Of a stretch of DNA of 25,700 nucleotides, positions 1-7,406 are shown in pieces. Numbering within the stretch: position 1 is the stretch's first letter; every line of letters starts with the position of its first letter. Source of the DNA: Cytophagales bacterium (GTDB taxonomy: Bacteria > Bacteroidota > Bacteroidia > Cytophagales > Spirosomataceae); contig JABMMK010000226.1 of the NCBI GenBank assembly GCA_013205605.1, forward strand, positions 1-25,700, given 5' to 3'. The position numbers and the translations under genes were made by a program. The notes under the pieces are model-generated. The model ran no database searches. It saw only the letters and a program-made list of their open reading frames with translations, and had not been told where the DNA came from.

Positions 1-93
1 GGAATGGCTGTAGTGGATTCCATTAAAGCCGAAAAGTCGTATGATGAAAAACCTGTAGTGCCAGTAAAATTCTCTATTTCGGTGTTGAATTAG
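1..93 (+). CDS. Cyclophilin-type peptidyl-prolyl isomerase, C-terminal end only
   Basis: Frame 1 is open from the window edge to a TAG at 91-93 and encodes the last 30 residues of a protein whose 5' part lies outside. The residues begin GMAVVDSIKAEKSYDEKPV and finish VKFSISVLN. This matches the end of bacterial cyclophilins, where a GMDVVDKI-type helix start is followed by a short loop, a 'kPv.pV' segment and a final beta strand. Such enzymes catalyse cis-trans isomerisation of prolyl bonds during folding; whether this one is cytoplasmic or exported cannot be seen. Its last 20 bases overlap the 3' end of the symporter gene on the opposite strand. The family call rests on about 30 residues, so it is probable rather than certain. 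Confidence 0.6.
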   Translation, partial: GMAVVDSIKAEKSYDEKPVVPVKFSISVLN

Positions 94-1768
94 GCATTAA
101 TATTTTACTGAAAAAATAAAATAATAAGGCAAAGATCATGACCAATAAGCACCCAAGTACATTTAGCCACAAAAATGCCATCAAATCTACTTTCCAAGCG
201 TAAATGACAAATGCTTCTGCCAACAAAGCAGCCCAAAAAACATGTGATCCTTTTGTCTTAGGCAAGTAAAATGCACATAGAAAAACTCCTAAAATTGTCC
301 CATAAAACCACGAACCTAGGATGTTGACCACCTCGATCAAGCTTCCCATATTAACCGCAAACTGAGCTACGATTAGACATAAAATTCCCCAGCCCAGGGT
401 AATCAATTTCGATACAATCCAATAATGCTTGTTGGTCGAATTTTTATTTAAAAACCTCTGGTAAATATCCACCATGCTGGTCGAGGTTAATGAGCCAAAT
501 GCCGAGGCCATCGATCCCATGGAGGCCAACAAAATCATGGCGATTAAAAATCCAACAATCCCAATAGGTAATTGGTCTATAATAAATCGCAAGAATATAT
601 AATTAGTATCCTGAGGCTCTATTTTTTGCTCATTTTTGTTGACGAATGCCACCGCTTCTTTCCTCACTTCATCTTGCCTTACCTGTAATTTTTGTAATTC
701 AATTTTGATTTTTGAGGTTTCTCCTGGCTTATCTAACGAATGAATTAACTGGATATCTAAGTCTTTTTTAGCTAGAAAGATGGCTGATTTTTCTTTTTCA
801 AACTTTTCATACCCCTTCGTCGCGACCCACTTTGCTTCTGAGTTCTTATTAAAGAACATGGGTGGTTCATTGAATTGGTAAAAAACGAACACTAAAATGC
901 CAACCAGCAAGATGAAAAACTGCATCGGGATTTTCAGAAATCCGTTTAAGAGCAATCCTTTTTTGCTTTCTGAGGCCGATTGGCCAGTCAAATATCGGCC
1001 TACTTGGCTCTGATCCGTCCCAAAATAAGATAATTGCAAAAAGAAACCTCCAATAATTCCAGACCAAATATTGTAGCGATTATTTAAATCGAACTTCCAA
1101 TCGATCAAATTAATCTTACCCATTTTTCCCGCAATATGTAAAGATTCTTTTAAGCCAACCTCCTCGGGTAGTTTGTAAATAATCAGGACTCCCGCCATAA
1201 CCATGCCCGCTAATACGACCGACATTTGCAGCATTTGCGTATAGGATATGGCCTTAGATCCCCCAAGAATGCAATAAGTAGTCACGATGGCCGCTGTAAT
1301 GGCATTGGTCCAGGTTAAATCCCAACCTAATAAAGTGGATAAAATAATGGACGGGGCGGCAATTGTTACTCCCGTCGACAAAGCTCTTGGGATTAAAAAC
1401 AATAAACTCGTTAAGATCCGAGTTTTTGAATCAAACCTTTTTTCTAAAAATTGATACGCGGTATAGACTTTTAATTGGTAATAATGCGGAATGAAGGTAA
1501 CTGACAAAACGATCATGGCGATGGGCAAACCCAAATAAAATTGGACAAAGCGCATGCCATCCGTGTAGGCTTGGCCCGGAGCTGATAAGAAGGTGATTGC
1601 CGAAGCCTGTGTGGCCATGACCGACAACAATATGTGGTACCAAGGTAATTCTCGGTCGGCCAATAAAAAACCTTTTAAGGATTGTTTGGCTTGTTTTCCT
1701 TGCCAACTACCATAAGCGACAATTCCGCCAATGGTTAAAATCAATACGATCCAATCTAAATATTCCAT
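74..1768 (-). CDS. Sodium:solute symporter (SSS family)
   Basis: A 564-residue polytopic membrane protein. It has an N-terminal helix (about 5-22), then the LADRELPWYHILLSVMAT region typical of SSS transporters, and the SSS signature region around 245-262 (LSYFGTDQSQVGRYLTG). Late helices run through MILLASMGSMASAFGSLTSTS (about 411-431), where Ser/Thr residues of the Na2 site usually sit. It would couple sodium entry to uptake of an organic solute; the substrate (sugar, acid or amino acid) cannot be told. Residues about 300-388 form a long hydrophilic, Lys/Glu-rich insertion between two helices. ATG at 1766-1768 is chosen because it follows a 36-residue one-helix protein by three bases. The 3' end overlaps the cyclophilin gene by 20 bp. 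Family is firm, substrate unknown. Confidence 0.9.
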   Translation of the reverse strand: MEYLDWIVLILTIGGIVAYGSWQGKQAKQSLKGFLLADRELPWYHILLSVMATQASAITFLSAPGQAYTDGMRFVQFYLGLPIAMIVLSVTFIPHYYQLKVYTAYQFLEKRFDSKTRILTSLLFLIPRALSTGVTIAAPSIILSTLLGWDLTWTNAITAAIVTTYCILGGSKAISYTQMLQMSVVLAGMVMAGVLIIYKLPEEVGLKESLHIAGKMGKINLIDWKFDLNNRYNIWSGIIGGFFLQLSYFGTDQSQVGRYLTGQSASESKKGLLLNGFLKIPMQFFILLVGILVFVFYQFNEPPMFFNKNSEAKWVATKGYEKFEKEKSAIFLAKKDLDIQLIHSLDKPGETSKIKIELQKLQVRQDEVRKEAVAFVNKNEQKIEPQDTNYIFLRFIIDQLPIGIVGFLIAMILLASMGSMASAFGSLTSTSMVDIYQRFLNKNSTNKHYWIVSKLITLGWGILCLIVAQFAVNMGSLIEVVNILGSWFYGTILGVFLCAFYLPKTKGSHVFWAALLAEAFVIYAWKVDLMAFLWLNVLGCLLVMIFALLFYFFSKILMPNSTPK

Positions 1769-1771
1769 ATT

Positions 1772-1882
1772 TTATTGAAATTGATTGGAAATAATTACGA
1801 AAAAAACAATCACCGAAATTAGGAATACAATAAGGCCGATGTACCATTTGCCCCAACGAGGATTTATTTCTTCAGACTCCAT
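1772..1882 (-). CDS. 36-residue single-helix membrane protein, probable symporter accessory peptide
   Basis: Starts at ATG 1880-1882 and ends at TAA 1772-1774, leaving three bases before the symporter ATG. The peptide reads MESEEINPRWGKWYIG followed by a strongly hydrophobic run (LIVFLISVIVFFVII) and ends SNQFQ. The acidic N-terminus, then Arg9 and Lys12, then one helix (about 14-33) predict an N-in, C-out membrane peptide. A perfect TAnnTTTG box lies just upstream (1903-1910), so this would be the first gene of a two-gene operon. Small one- or two-helix partners of SSS symporters are known, for example YhdT beside PanF. A role as an accessory or stabilising subunit here is inference from position. 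I recognise no named family. Confidence 0.65.
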   Translation of the reverse strand: MESEEINPRWGKWYIGLIVFLISVIVFFVIISNQFQ

Positions 1883-1902
1883 TTTTGAGTGGTTTTGTTA
1901 TT

Positions 1903-1910
1903 CAAATTTA
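1903..1910 (-). promoter_or_regulatory. Candidate Bacteroidota -7 box for the small membrane protein/symporter operon
   Basis: On the minus strand this reads TAAATTTG, an exact match to TAnnTTTG. A TTTA lies about 21 bases further upstream as a weak -33 element. A start of transcription about seven bases downstream would leave a leader of roughly a dozen bases before the ATG at 1882. Confidence 0.5.
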
Positions 1911-1947
1911 AATCAGATTTTTCTTTATTCATAAATATATCAATCAT

Positions 1948-1979
1948 TTTGGAATAGTTATTTTTGCTAATTACCTTTG
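1948..1979 (+). promoter_or_regulatory. Bacteroidota sigma-A-type promoter of tRNA-Leu
   Basis: TTTG at 1948-1951 (-33), a 20-base spacer, and TACCTTTG at 1972-1979 (-7, exact TAnnTTTG). Both boxes and the spacing fit the known Bacteroidota primary-sigma consensus. Transcription would begin a few bases before the mature tRNA 5' end at 1993. This is the best promoter in the window and supports the phylum assignment. Confidence 0.8.
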
Positions 1980-1992
1980 CACTCCAAATTAC

Positions 1993-2077
1993 GCGGGCGT
2001 GGTGGAATTGGTAGACATACCAGACTTAGGATCTGGCGCCGCGAGGCATGGGGGTTCGAGTCCCTTCGCCCGTACCA
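1993..2077 (+). tRNA. tRNA-Leu (anticodon UAG)
   Basis: An 85-base class II tRNA with CCA encoded at 2075-2077. The acceptor 5' strand GCGGGCG (1993-1999) pairs with CGCCCGT, closing on a G-U pair, and the discriminator base is A. The anticodon stem CCAGA/TCTGG encloses loop CTTAGGA, giving anticodon TAG at 2027-2029, which reads CUN leucine codons. The long variable arm (GCC-GCGA-GGC) is typical of tRNA-Leu. The T loop is TTCGAGT, and its stem contains two G-U pairs. Confidence 0.97.
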
Positions 2078-2082
2078 ATGGC

Positions 2083-2119
2083 AAGCCCTCAACACTCTTA
2101 AGGTTTTGGGGGCTTTTTT
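2083..2119 (+). terminator. Intrinsic terminator after tRNA-Leu
   Basis: AAGCCCTCAA (2083-2092) pairs with TTGGGGGCTT (2106-2115) over ten pairs with one G-U, around a 13-base loop. The descending arm runs into a T tract ending at 2119. It lies six bases after the tRNA and ends 24 bases before the tig ATG, so tig is either read through it or has a start site that I could not recognise. Confidence 0.8.
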
Positions 2120-2143
2120 AATAGAAATTTAAAATGTAATTAT

Positions 2144-3484
2144 ATGAATATTTCACTCAACCACGCAAAGGATTTACAAGGTCGTTTGTCAGTTGTTGTA
2201 TCAGAGGCCGATTATCAAGAAAAAGTTGACGCCAAATTAAAGGATTATCGCAAGAAGGCGAGCATTAAGGGATTCCGTCCTGGCATGGTTCCAACTGCCT
2301 TAGTCAAAAAATTATATGGTCAATCCGTTCTTGTCGAGGAAATCAATCATTTATTAGGTCATACGGTAAGTGATTATATCAAAGAAAATAAATTGAATTT
2401 AGTTGGCGAGCCACTTCCTGCGGTGGAGGAAACCGATTCAATCGATTGGGAAAAAGATACGGAATTCACCTTTCATTATGATTTAGGATTTCATGGTGAT
2501 TTTACGGTTGATTTGTCAAAAATCAAATCACTTACATCTTACGAAATCAAAGCTGAGAAAAAGGAAATCGAAGAGACGATTGAAAATTTAAAAAAGCAAT
2601 TTGGTGAGCAAACACATCCAGATACGGTAGAAGATCGTGATTTAGTTTTTGGAACATTTACGCAAGGGGATTGGGTTGAGAAGTCTGCTATTCCATTGCA
2701 TGCCATTAAGGATAAGTCTAAGAAAATATTTTTGGGTGCCAAAAAAGACGATACATTGAAATTTGACATCGATCAGGTGTTTGTAGATGATAAATCTTTA
2801 GCATTGGCCACGGGCAAGAAGGAAGATGAGGTTGCTGATTTAAATGGAGAGGTGACCTATGTGGTGGAAGATATTACTCGCCAAATTCCTTCTGAATTAA
2901 ATGTAGAATTTTTTGATAAAGTTTTAGGTGCTGGAAAGGCTACAGATGAAAAAACGTTCAGAGAAGAGTTGGTTAAAATTGTAGATGAAAATTATAAGCG
3001 AGAAGCTAATTATTTGTTGAAAATAGATGCGGAGAAAGCTTTGTTGGATCAAATAAAAATAGATCTTCCAGATGCATTTTTAAAGAACTGGCTTATTCGT
3101 ATTAATGAGGGTAAATTTAATGCTGATGATATAGAGAAAGATTTTGATAATGTGAAGAAGGATATTCGTTGGAATTTAATTAAGAATAGCGTAGCGGATA
3201 AATTTGAAGTTAAAGTAGAATATGCAGAGGTTGTAGAAAAAGCTAAAGATATGGTGCGTCAGCAATTTGGTGGTTATTTATCATCGGATCAACCTGGCAT
3301 TGAAGAAATGATTGAAAAAATTGCGATGGGCTATTTAAGTGATAAGTCTAAATCGGATAATTTCATGAACTTATATAATCAAGCATTTGCGGACAAGGTG
3401 TCCAATGCAATTGTAGAAAATATTTCTTTCAAAACGAGTAAAATAGATGTGGATAAATTTAAAGCAATAGCCGCCGCTCTATAA
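2144..3484 (+). CDS. tig: Trigger factor (ribosome-associated chaperone)
   Basis: A 446-residue protein, close to the usual trigger factor length. The N-terminal domain (about 1-115) carries the ribosome-docking signature KGFRPGMVPTALVKKLYG (about 42-59), the local form of GFRxGxxP, which contacts the tunnel exit protein L23. The middle (about 150-250) occupies the FKBP-like position but is divergent and I do not see the usual isomerase residues, so prolyl isomerase activity is doubtful. The rest is the long helical C-terminal domain that cradles nascent chains. It follows the tRNA-Leu terminator and has its own terminator. It lies upstream of clpP and clpX, the common bacterial order, linking co-translational folding with proteolysis. 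Confidence 0.93.
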   Translation: MNISLNHAKDLQGRLSVVVSEADYQEKVDAKLKDYRKKASIKGFRPGMVPTALVKKLYGQSVLVEEINHLLGHTVSDYIKENKLNLVGEPLPAVEETDSIDWEKDTEFTFHYDLGFHGDFTVDLSKIKSLTSYEIKAEKKEIEETIENLKKQFGEQTHPDTVEDRDLVFGTFTQGDWVEKSAIPLHAIKDKSKKIFLGAKKDDTLKFDIDQVFVDDKSLALATGKKEDEVADLNGEVTYVVEDITRQIPSELNVEFFDKVLGAGKATDEKTFREELVKIVDENYKREANYLLKIDAEKALLDQIKIDLPDAFLKNWLIRINEGKFNADDIEKDFDNVKKDIRWNLIKNSVADKFEVKVEYAEVVEKAKDMVRQQFGGYLSSDQPGIEEMIEKIAMGYLSDKSKSDNFMNLYNQAFADKVSNAIVENISFKTSKIDVDKFKAIAAAL

Positions 3485-3504
3485 GTTTTAAATTTTTTTT
3501 TAGG

Positions 3505-3527
3505 AAGCCCCGTTTTTGCGGGGTTTT
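3505..3527 (+). terminator. Intrinsic terminator after trigger factor
   Basis: The arm CCCCG (3508-3512) pairs with CGGGG (3519-3523), extended outward by G-U and two A-U pairs. The loop is TTTTTG and a short T run ends at 3527. It lies 20 bases after the tig stop and separates tig from clpP transcription. Confidence 0.8.
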
Positions 3528-3587
3528 CTGTGAACTATCATAGTAGTTTTTCGGTTAAGTGCATGTCAATTTTAACTCGAAAAATTG

Positions 3588-3595
3588 TAGATTTG
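3588..3595 (+). promoter_or_regulatory. Candidate -7 box for the clpP operon
   Basis: TAGATTTG matches TAnnTTTG exactly and lies 19 bases before the clpP ATG, downstream of the tig terminator. I see no clear TTTG at the -33 distance, so this is a half-supported promoter. Confidence 0.5.
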
Positions 3596-3614
3596 AATCT
3601 TAAATATAAATATC

Positions 3615-4322
3615 ATGATTCCTAAGGATTTATCTGGAGAAGAGTTTCGTAAGTATGCCGTGCATCATAGAGGTTTAAATGGCCTTGCCGTTGACCAATA
3701 CATGAATAATATTGGCGATCGCCCCATTCATCAAATTGAAGATATGACCCAGTACATCATTGAGGAACGCCCCATGCGTTTCGCTCAAATTGATGTTTTC
3801 TCTAGGTTAATTATGGATCGCATTATATTTATGGGCGTGCCTGTGGATGATTATATGGCCAATATCATTGTGGCCCAATTGCTTTTTATGGAATCTACGG
3901 ATGCCAAAAAAGACATTGTGATGTACATCAATAGCCCAGGAGGATCTGTTTATGCAGGTTTAGGTATTTATGATACCATGAATTACATACGTCCAGATGT
4001 TTCTACGGTTTGTACTTCTTTAGCGGCTTCTATGGGTGCTGTTTTATTGGCAGGTGGTGCTGCAGGAAAGCGTTCAGCTTTAGAGCATGCGAGAATTATG
4101 ATTCACCAACCATCGGGTGGGGCGCAAGGACAATCACGTGACATCGAAATTACGGCTAGAGAGATTGTTAAGATACGTCAGGAATTGTATGAAATTTTAG
4201 CGAAACATTCAGGTAAATCATTTGAAGAAATTGAAAAAGATTCAGATCGAGATTATTGGATGAAATCAGAAGAAGCCAAAGCATATGGTTTGATTGATGA
4301 AATTTTAACTCGGACTGTCTAA
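3615..4322 (+). CDS. clpP: ATP-dependent Clp protease proteolytic subunit ClpP
   Basis: A 235-residue serine peptidase of the S14 family that forms the barrel degrading proteins fed to it by ClpX in the cytoplasm. The catalytic triad is visible: Ser139 in TSLAASMGAVLL, His164 in MIHQPSGGA, and Asp213 in KDSDRDYWM. The oxyanion segment NSPGGSVYAGLGIYDTM (about 106-122) and the C-terminal EEAKAYGLIDEIL are canonical. About 35-40 residues precede the core fold, longer than the E. coli propeptide; whether they are processed is unknown. clpX follows after three bases, so the two are translated from one message. Assignment is secure. Confidence 0.97.
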   Translation: MIPKDLSGEEFRKYAVHHRGLNGLAVDQYMNNIGDRPIHQIEDMTQYIIEERPMRFAQIDVFSRLIMDRIIFMGVPVDDYMANIIVAQLLFMESTDAKKDIVMYINSPGGSVYAGLGIYDTMNYIRPDVSTVCTSLAASMGAVLLAGGAAGKRSALEHARIMIHQPSGGAQGQSRDIEITAREIVKIRQELYEILAKHSGKSFEEIEKDSDRDYWMKSEEAKAYGLIDEILTRTV

Positions 4323-4325
4323 TTC

Positions 4326-5567
4326 ATGGCAACTAAAAAAATAAATTGCTCTTTTTGTGGTCGTTCAAAAAATGAAGTGGGCATGTTATTGTCTGGAATA
4401 GAAGGCCATATTTGCAATAATTGCTTGCAGCAAGGATATGAGGTTGTTAAGGAGGAGTTGGGGTCAGAAGGCAAGGAAAAAACATCAGATAAAAAGTTCG
4501 AATTAGTTAAACCTAAAGATTTAAAAGCGTATTTAGATGAGTATGTGATCGGGCAGGATGAAGCAAAAAAACATCTTTCTGTGGCCGTATACAATCATTA
4601 TAAACGTTTGATGCAACCAGCGTCGAATGACGAAGTGAAGATTGAGAAGTCAAATATATTGATGGTAGGGGAGACCGGTACCGGAAAAACATATTTGGCC
4701 AGAACATTAGCCCAACGGCTTCAAGTGCCATTTTGTATTGCTGATGCCACCGTGATTACGGAGGCTGGTTATGTAGGTGAGGATGTGGAGACGATTTTAA
4801 CCCGACTTTTACAGGCGGCTAATTACGATGTGGCTAAAGCTGAATGCGGCATTGTGTTCATCGACGAGATTGATAAAATTGCTAGAAAATCTGATAATCC
4901 ATCCATTACTCGCGATGTTTCTGGCGAAGGAGTCCAACAAGCTTTATTGAAATTATTGGAAGGTTCCATTGTTAATGTTCCACCTCAGGGGGGACGTAAG
5001 CATCCGGATCAAAAAATGATTGCGGTCAATACGGAAAACATCCTATTTATTTGTGGCGGTGCTTTTGATGGAATTGGACGTCATATTGCCAAACGATTGA
5101 ACGCTAGGCCGATTGGTTTTTCAGGAGATGACACGTTTCATAAGTCTTTTGAACAAGATCAAATCATGAAATATGTTTCAGCTCAAGATTTAAAATCATT
5201 TGGATTGATTCCTGAATTATTAGGCCGTCTTCCTGTGATTACCTATTTGAATCCTTTAGATAGTGTGGCCTTATTGTCTATTTTAACGGAGCCCAAAAAT
5301 GCGCTTGTCAAACAATATAGCAAGCTTTTTGATATGGAGGGCGTTAAATTAAGTTTCTCTAAGGAAGCGTTGAGCTATTTAGTGGAGCAGGCGATGCAAT
5401 TTAAATTAGGAGCAAGAGGTTTAAGGTCTATCATGGAAGCCATCATGAATGACGCGATGTACGAAATTCCATCTCAAGAAAATTTGAAGGATTTTAAAGT
5501 TGATTTAACATATGCTAAAACTAAGTTTGAACGCACGGTTTTCCATCAAATTGATCATGTCGCTTAA
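4326..5567 (+). CDS. clpX: Clp protease ATP-binding subunit ClpX
   Basis: A 413-residue AAA+ unfoldase partner of ClpP. The N-terminal zinc-binding domain has Cys8, Cys11, Cys30 and Cys33. Walker A is GETGTGKT (115-122), with Glu where most ClpX have Pro. Walker B is IVFIDE (176-181), the pore loop is GYVG (148-151), the ClpP-docking IGF tripeptide is at 263-265, and the PELLGRLPV segment carries sensor/arginine-finger residues. All elements needed for ATP-driven unfolding and docking are present. The last 11 bases overlap the start of a small lipoprotein gene, which suggests coupled translation. Seven consecutive A bases near the start encode Lys-Lys and look like ordinary A-rich early codons. 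Confidence 0.97.
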   Translation: MATKKINCSFCGRSKNEVGMLLSGIEGHICNNCLQQGYEVVKEELGSEGKEKTSDKKFELVKPKDLKAYLDEYVIGQDEAKKHLSVAVYNHYKRLMQPASNDEVKIEKSNILMVGETGTGKTYLARTLAQRLQVPFCIADATVITEAGYVGEDVETILTRLLQAANYDVAKAECGIVFIDEIDKIARKSDNPSITRDVSGEGVQQALLKLLEGSIVNVPPQGGRKHPDQKMIAVNTENILFICGGAFDGIGRHIAKRLNARPIGFSGDDTFHKSFEQDQIMKYVSAQDLKSFGLIPELLGRLPVITYLNPLDSVALLSILTEPKNALVKQYSKLFDMEGVKLSFSKEALSYLVEQAMQFKLGARGLRSIMEAIMNDAMYEIPSQENLKDFKVDLTYAKTKFERTVFHQIDHVA

Positions 5568-5697
5568 ATTTAAATTTTTAATCATTCCCCTTTTACTTTT
5601 TCTTAGTGTAAGCTCTTGCTCACGCCAACACGTAGGTCATCAGGGGCAATATGAAGCTCCCATCGCTTGTTTTGAGGTCATTAATGCTTTTATTTAA
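5557..5697 (+). CDS. 46-residue predicted lipoprotein
   Basis: ATG at 5557-5559 lies inside the clpX 3' end (11-base overlap) and TAA ends at 5697, two bases before cmk. The peptide has MSLKFKF, a hydrophobic core (LIIPLLLFL), then SVSSC, a good lipobox with Cys21 as the predicted lipidation site. The mature part would be only 26 residues (CSRQHVGHQGQYEAP, then IACFEVINAFI). Such a small exported lipoprotein is plausible by size and signal. A longer reading from 5512 would bury the signal sequence, so I prefer 5557. I recognise no family. Its position between clpX and cmk is consistent with a translated operon member, but function is unknown. Confidence 0.6.
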   Translation: MSLKFKFLIIPLLLFLSVSSCSRQHVGHQGQYEAPIACFEVINAFI

Positions 5698-5699
5698 TT

Positions 5700-6389
5700 A
5701 TGTCGAAAAAAATTGTCATCGCATTGGACGGATTTTCTTCTTGTGGAAAAAGCACAACGGCTCGTCACGTAGCAGCTGTTTTGCATTATGCTTTTGTGGA
5801 TTCTGGTGCTATGTATCGAGCAGTGGCCTTGTATTTTCATCGCAATGAAATCTCTTTATTGGATTTGAACCAAGTGGCCAATGCGCTTAAAGAAATTGAA
5901 ATAACTTTTGTTTTTAATCCTGCTAAACAATCTTCTGACACGTATTTAAATGGTGAAAATATCGAAAACGAAATAAGAATGATGTTTATTTCGGATATGG
6001 TTAGCCAAGTGAGTGCTTTGCCAATCGTTCGCCATGCGATGGTTGCGCTCCAACAAAAAATGGGGGAGAAAAAAGGGATTGTGATGGATGGCCGCGATAT
6101 AGGTACTGTTGTTTTTCCGCAGGCTGAATTGAAAATATTTATGACCGCTGAACCTCATATACGCGCTCAAAGACGAAAGTTAGAGCTTTTGCAAAAAGGG
6201 GAAGATTTACCACTGGAAGAAATCGTTGAAAATTTGCGGAAGCGTGATGAAATAGATTCGAACCGGAGTGAAGGCCCTTTAAAACGCGCTTTTGACGCGA
6301 TTGATCTTGATACTTCTTTTAGGAGTATGGATGAACAAGTAGAGTTTGTTTTAGCACACGTACGAAGAGTTCAAGGTGAAATCAAATAA
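5700..6389 (+). CDS. cmk: Cytidylate kinase
   Basis: A 229-residue P-loop kinase that phosphorylates CMP and dCMP with ATP, recycling pyrimidines. The P loop is GFSSCGKST (11-19). The segment DSGAMYRAVALYF (about 35-47) and the DGRDIGTVVFP motif are the CMP-binding signatures of the family. The lid-region Arg residues lie in the R-rich stretch around IRAQRRKLELL, and the DSNRSEGPL motif is present towards the C-terminus. Length is normal for short bacterial Cmk. It starts two bases after the small lipoprotein stop and overlaps the next gene by 14 bases, so it sits in the middle of a compact transcription unit. Confidence 0.95.
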   Translation: MSKKIVIALDGFSSCGKSTTARHVAAVLHYAFVDSGAMYRAVALYFHRNEISLLDLNQVANALKEIEITFVFNPAKQSSDTYLNGENIENEIRMMFISDMVSQVSALPIVRHAMVALQQKMGEKKGIVMDGRDIGTVVFPQAELKIFMTAEPHIRAQRRKLELLQKGEDLPLEEIVENLRKRDEIDSNRSEGPLKRAFDAIDLDTSFRSMDEQVEFVLAHVRRVQGEIK

Positions 6390-7374
6390 ACCTATTTTGA
6401 TTGTGGGCCATGGTTTGGCCGGCACGATATTAGCCCATCATATACATCAACAAAATATTGAATTCCAGATCTGGGATTCTAGTCCTACGCATTTTACATC
6501 TTCAAATGCCGCAGGTGGTATTTTCAATCCGATTACAGGTCGAAAACTAGAGACTACCTGGTTAGCGGATGAAATCTTTACGTATTTATTTCCCTATTAT
6601 CAGGCGCTTGAAAAAAAGCTAAATGCCTCATTCTTTTTCCCAATGCCATTATTTCGGCCCTTTGCCAATGCAGAAATGGCTGATTGGTTGAACGCTCGGC
6701 GAGCCGATATCGACAATGAATTTTTGGATTGGAAATCAAATGGAGTGTGGGTAAAAAAATCTGGCTGGGTGGATGTGCCCAATTTGTTACGTTCATCTCA
6801 ATTCTTTTTTCGTGAGATGGGTGTGTTTTTTGACAAGGAGTATGTTATGGGCCAAACCGATATTTCTAATTTTTCTCATGTCATCTTTTGTGAGGGATTT
6901 CATGGGATGAAAAATCCTTTGTGGTCTTGTTTGAATTTTTTACCAGCGAAGGGAGAATTACTAAAAATTAAAACGGCTCAAGCTGACCCAAATTGCATTT
7001 TAAATAAAAATGGATTTTTGTTGCCCATCGGACAGGATTCATTTAAAGTTGGTGCGACTTATCGTTGGGATGAATTTGGATCTGAGCCAACGGTCTCTGC
7101 CCATGAGGAATTGAAAGATAAGTTGGCCCAATTCAAAGTCAACGATTACTTTGAACTAGAGAAAATGGTCGGTATTAGACCAGCTACTCAAGATCGAAGG
7201 CCTTTTGTCGGCATGCATCCAGAAAAACCGGTCGGTATTTTTAATGGATTTGGCTCAAAAGGGGTTTCTTTAATTCCTTATTTTGCCAATGAATTTGTGA
7301 GTGAACTTCAAGGAAAAAAAATGGTTCATCCTGATGCATCAATTCGGCGATTTAATCATTTATTTTCCATTTAA
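6376..7374 (+). CDS. FAD-dependent oxidoreductase of the DAO family
   Basis: A 332-residue protein beginning at GTG 6376-6378, which overlaps the cmk 3' end by 14 bases; no ATG is better placed. The N-terminal Rossmann motif is GHGLAG (11-16), preceded by PILIV. The C-terminal part has VGIRPATQDRRPFVG followed by GIFNGFGSKGVSLIPYFA, the pattern of the second FAD-contacting region in glycine oxidase/MnmC-like D-amino-acid-oxidase fold enzymes. No methyltransferase half of MnmC is attached. Substrate cannot be assigned: an amino acid or modified-base amine oxidase is possible by family, but this is inference. Cytoplasmic, since no signal peptide is seen. Confidence 0.8.
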   Translation: MKSNKPILIVGHGLAGTILAHHIHQQNIEFQIWDSSPTHFTSSNAAGGIFNPITGRKLETTWLADEIFTYLFPYYQALEKKLNASFFFPMPLFRPFANAEMADWLNARRADIDNEFLDWKSNGVWVKKSGWVDVPNLLRSSQFFFREMGVFFDKEYVMGQTDISNFSHVIFCEGFHGMKNPLWSCLNFLPAKGELLKIKTAQADPNCILNKNGFLLPIGQDSFKVGATYRWDEFGSEPTVSAHEELKDKLAQFKVNDYFELEKMVGIRPATQDRRPFVGMHPEKPVGIFNGFGSKGVSLIPYFANEFVSELQGKKMVHPDASIRRFNHLFSI

Positions 7375-7379
7375 ATCGT

Positions 7380-7387
7380 TAAATTTG
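7380..7387 (+). promoter_or_regulatory. Candidate -7 box before the outer-membrane TolB/barrel gene
   Basis: TAAATTTG matches TAnnTTTG and lies 19 bases before the ATG at 7407, just after the stop of the FAD oxidoreductase. The -33 region has no good TTTG. It may allow transcription independent of the clpP operon. Confidence 0.4.
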
Positions 7388-7406
7388 ATTTTCTGAGTTT
7401 CCCTAA

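Noticed and set aside
300..1100. Hydrophilic insertion of the symporter (residues about 300-388) as a foreign domain
   Set aside because: It is Lys/Glu-rich and joined smoothly in frame; I see no fold signature, so an ordinary loop extension of a symporter subfamily is simpler.
4332..4345. Run of seven A bases near the clpX start (and a similar one in cmk) as slippery or phase-variable sites
   Set aside because: They encode ordinary Lys-Lys codons near A-rich starts and have no hairpin or frame-shifted stop arrangement like the dnaX site.
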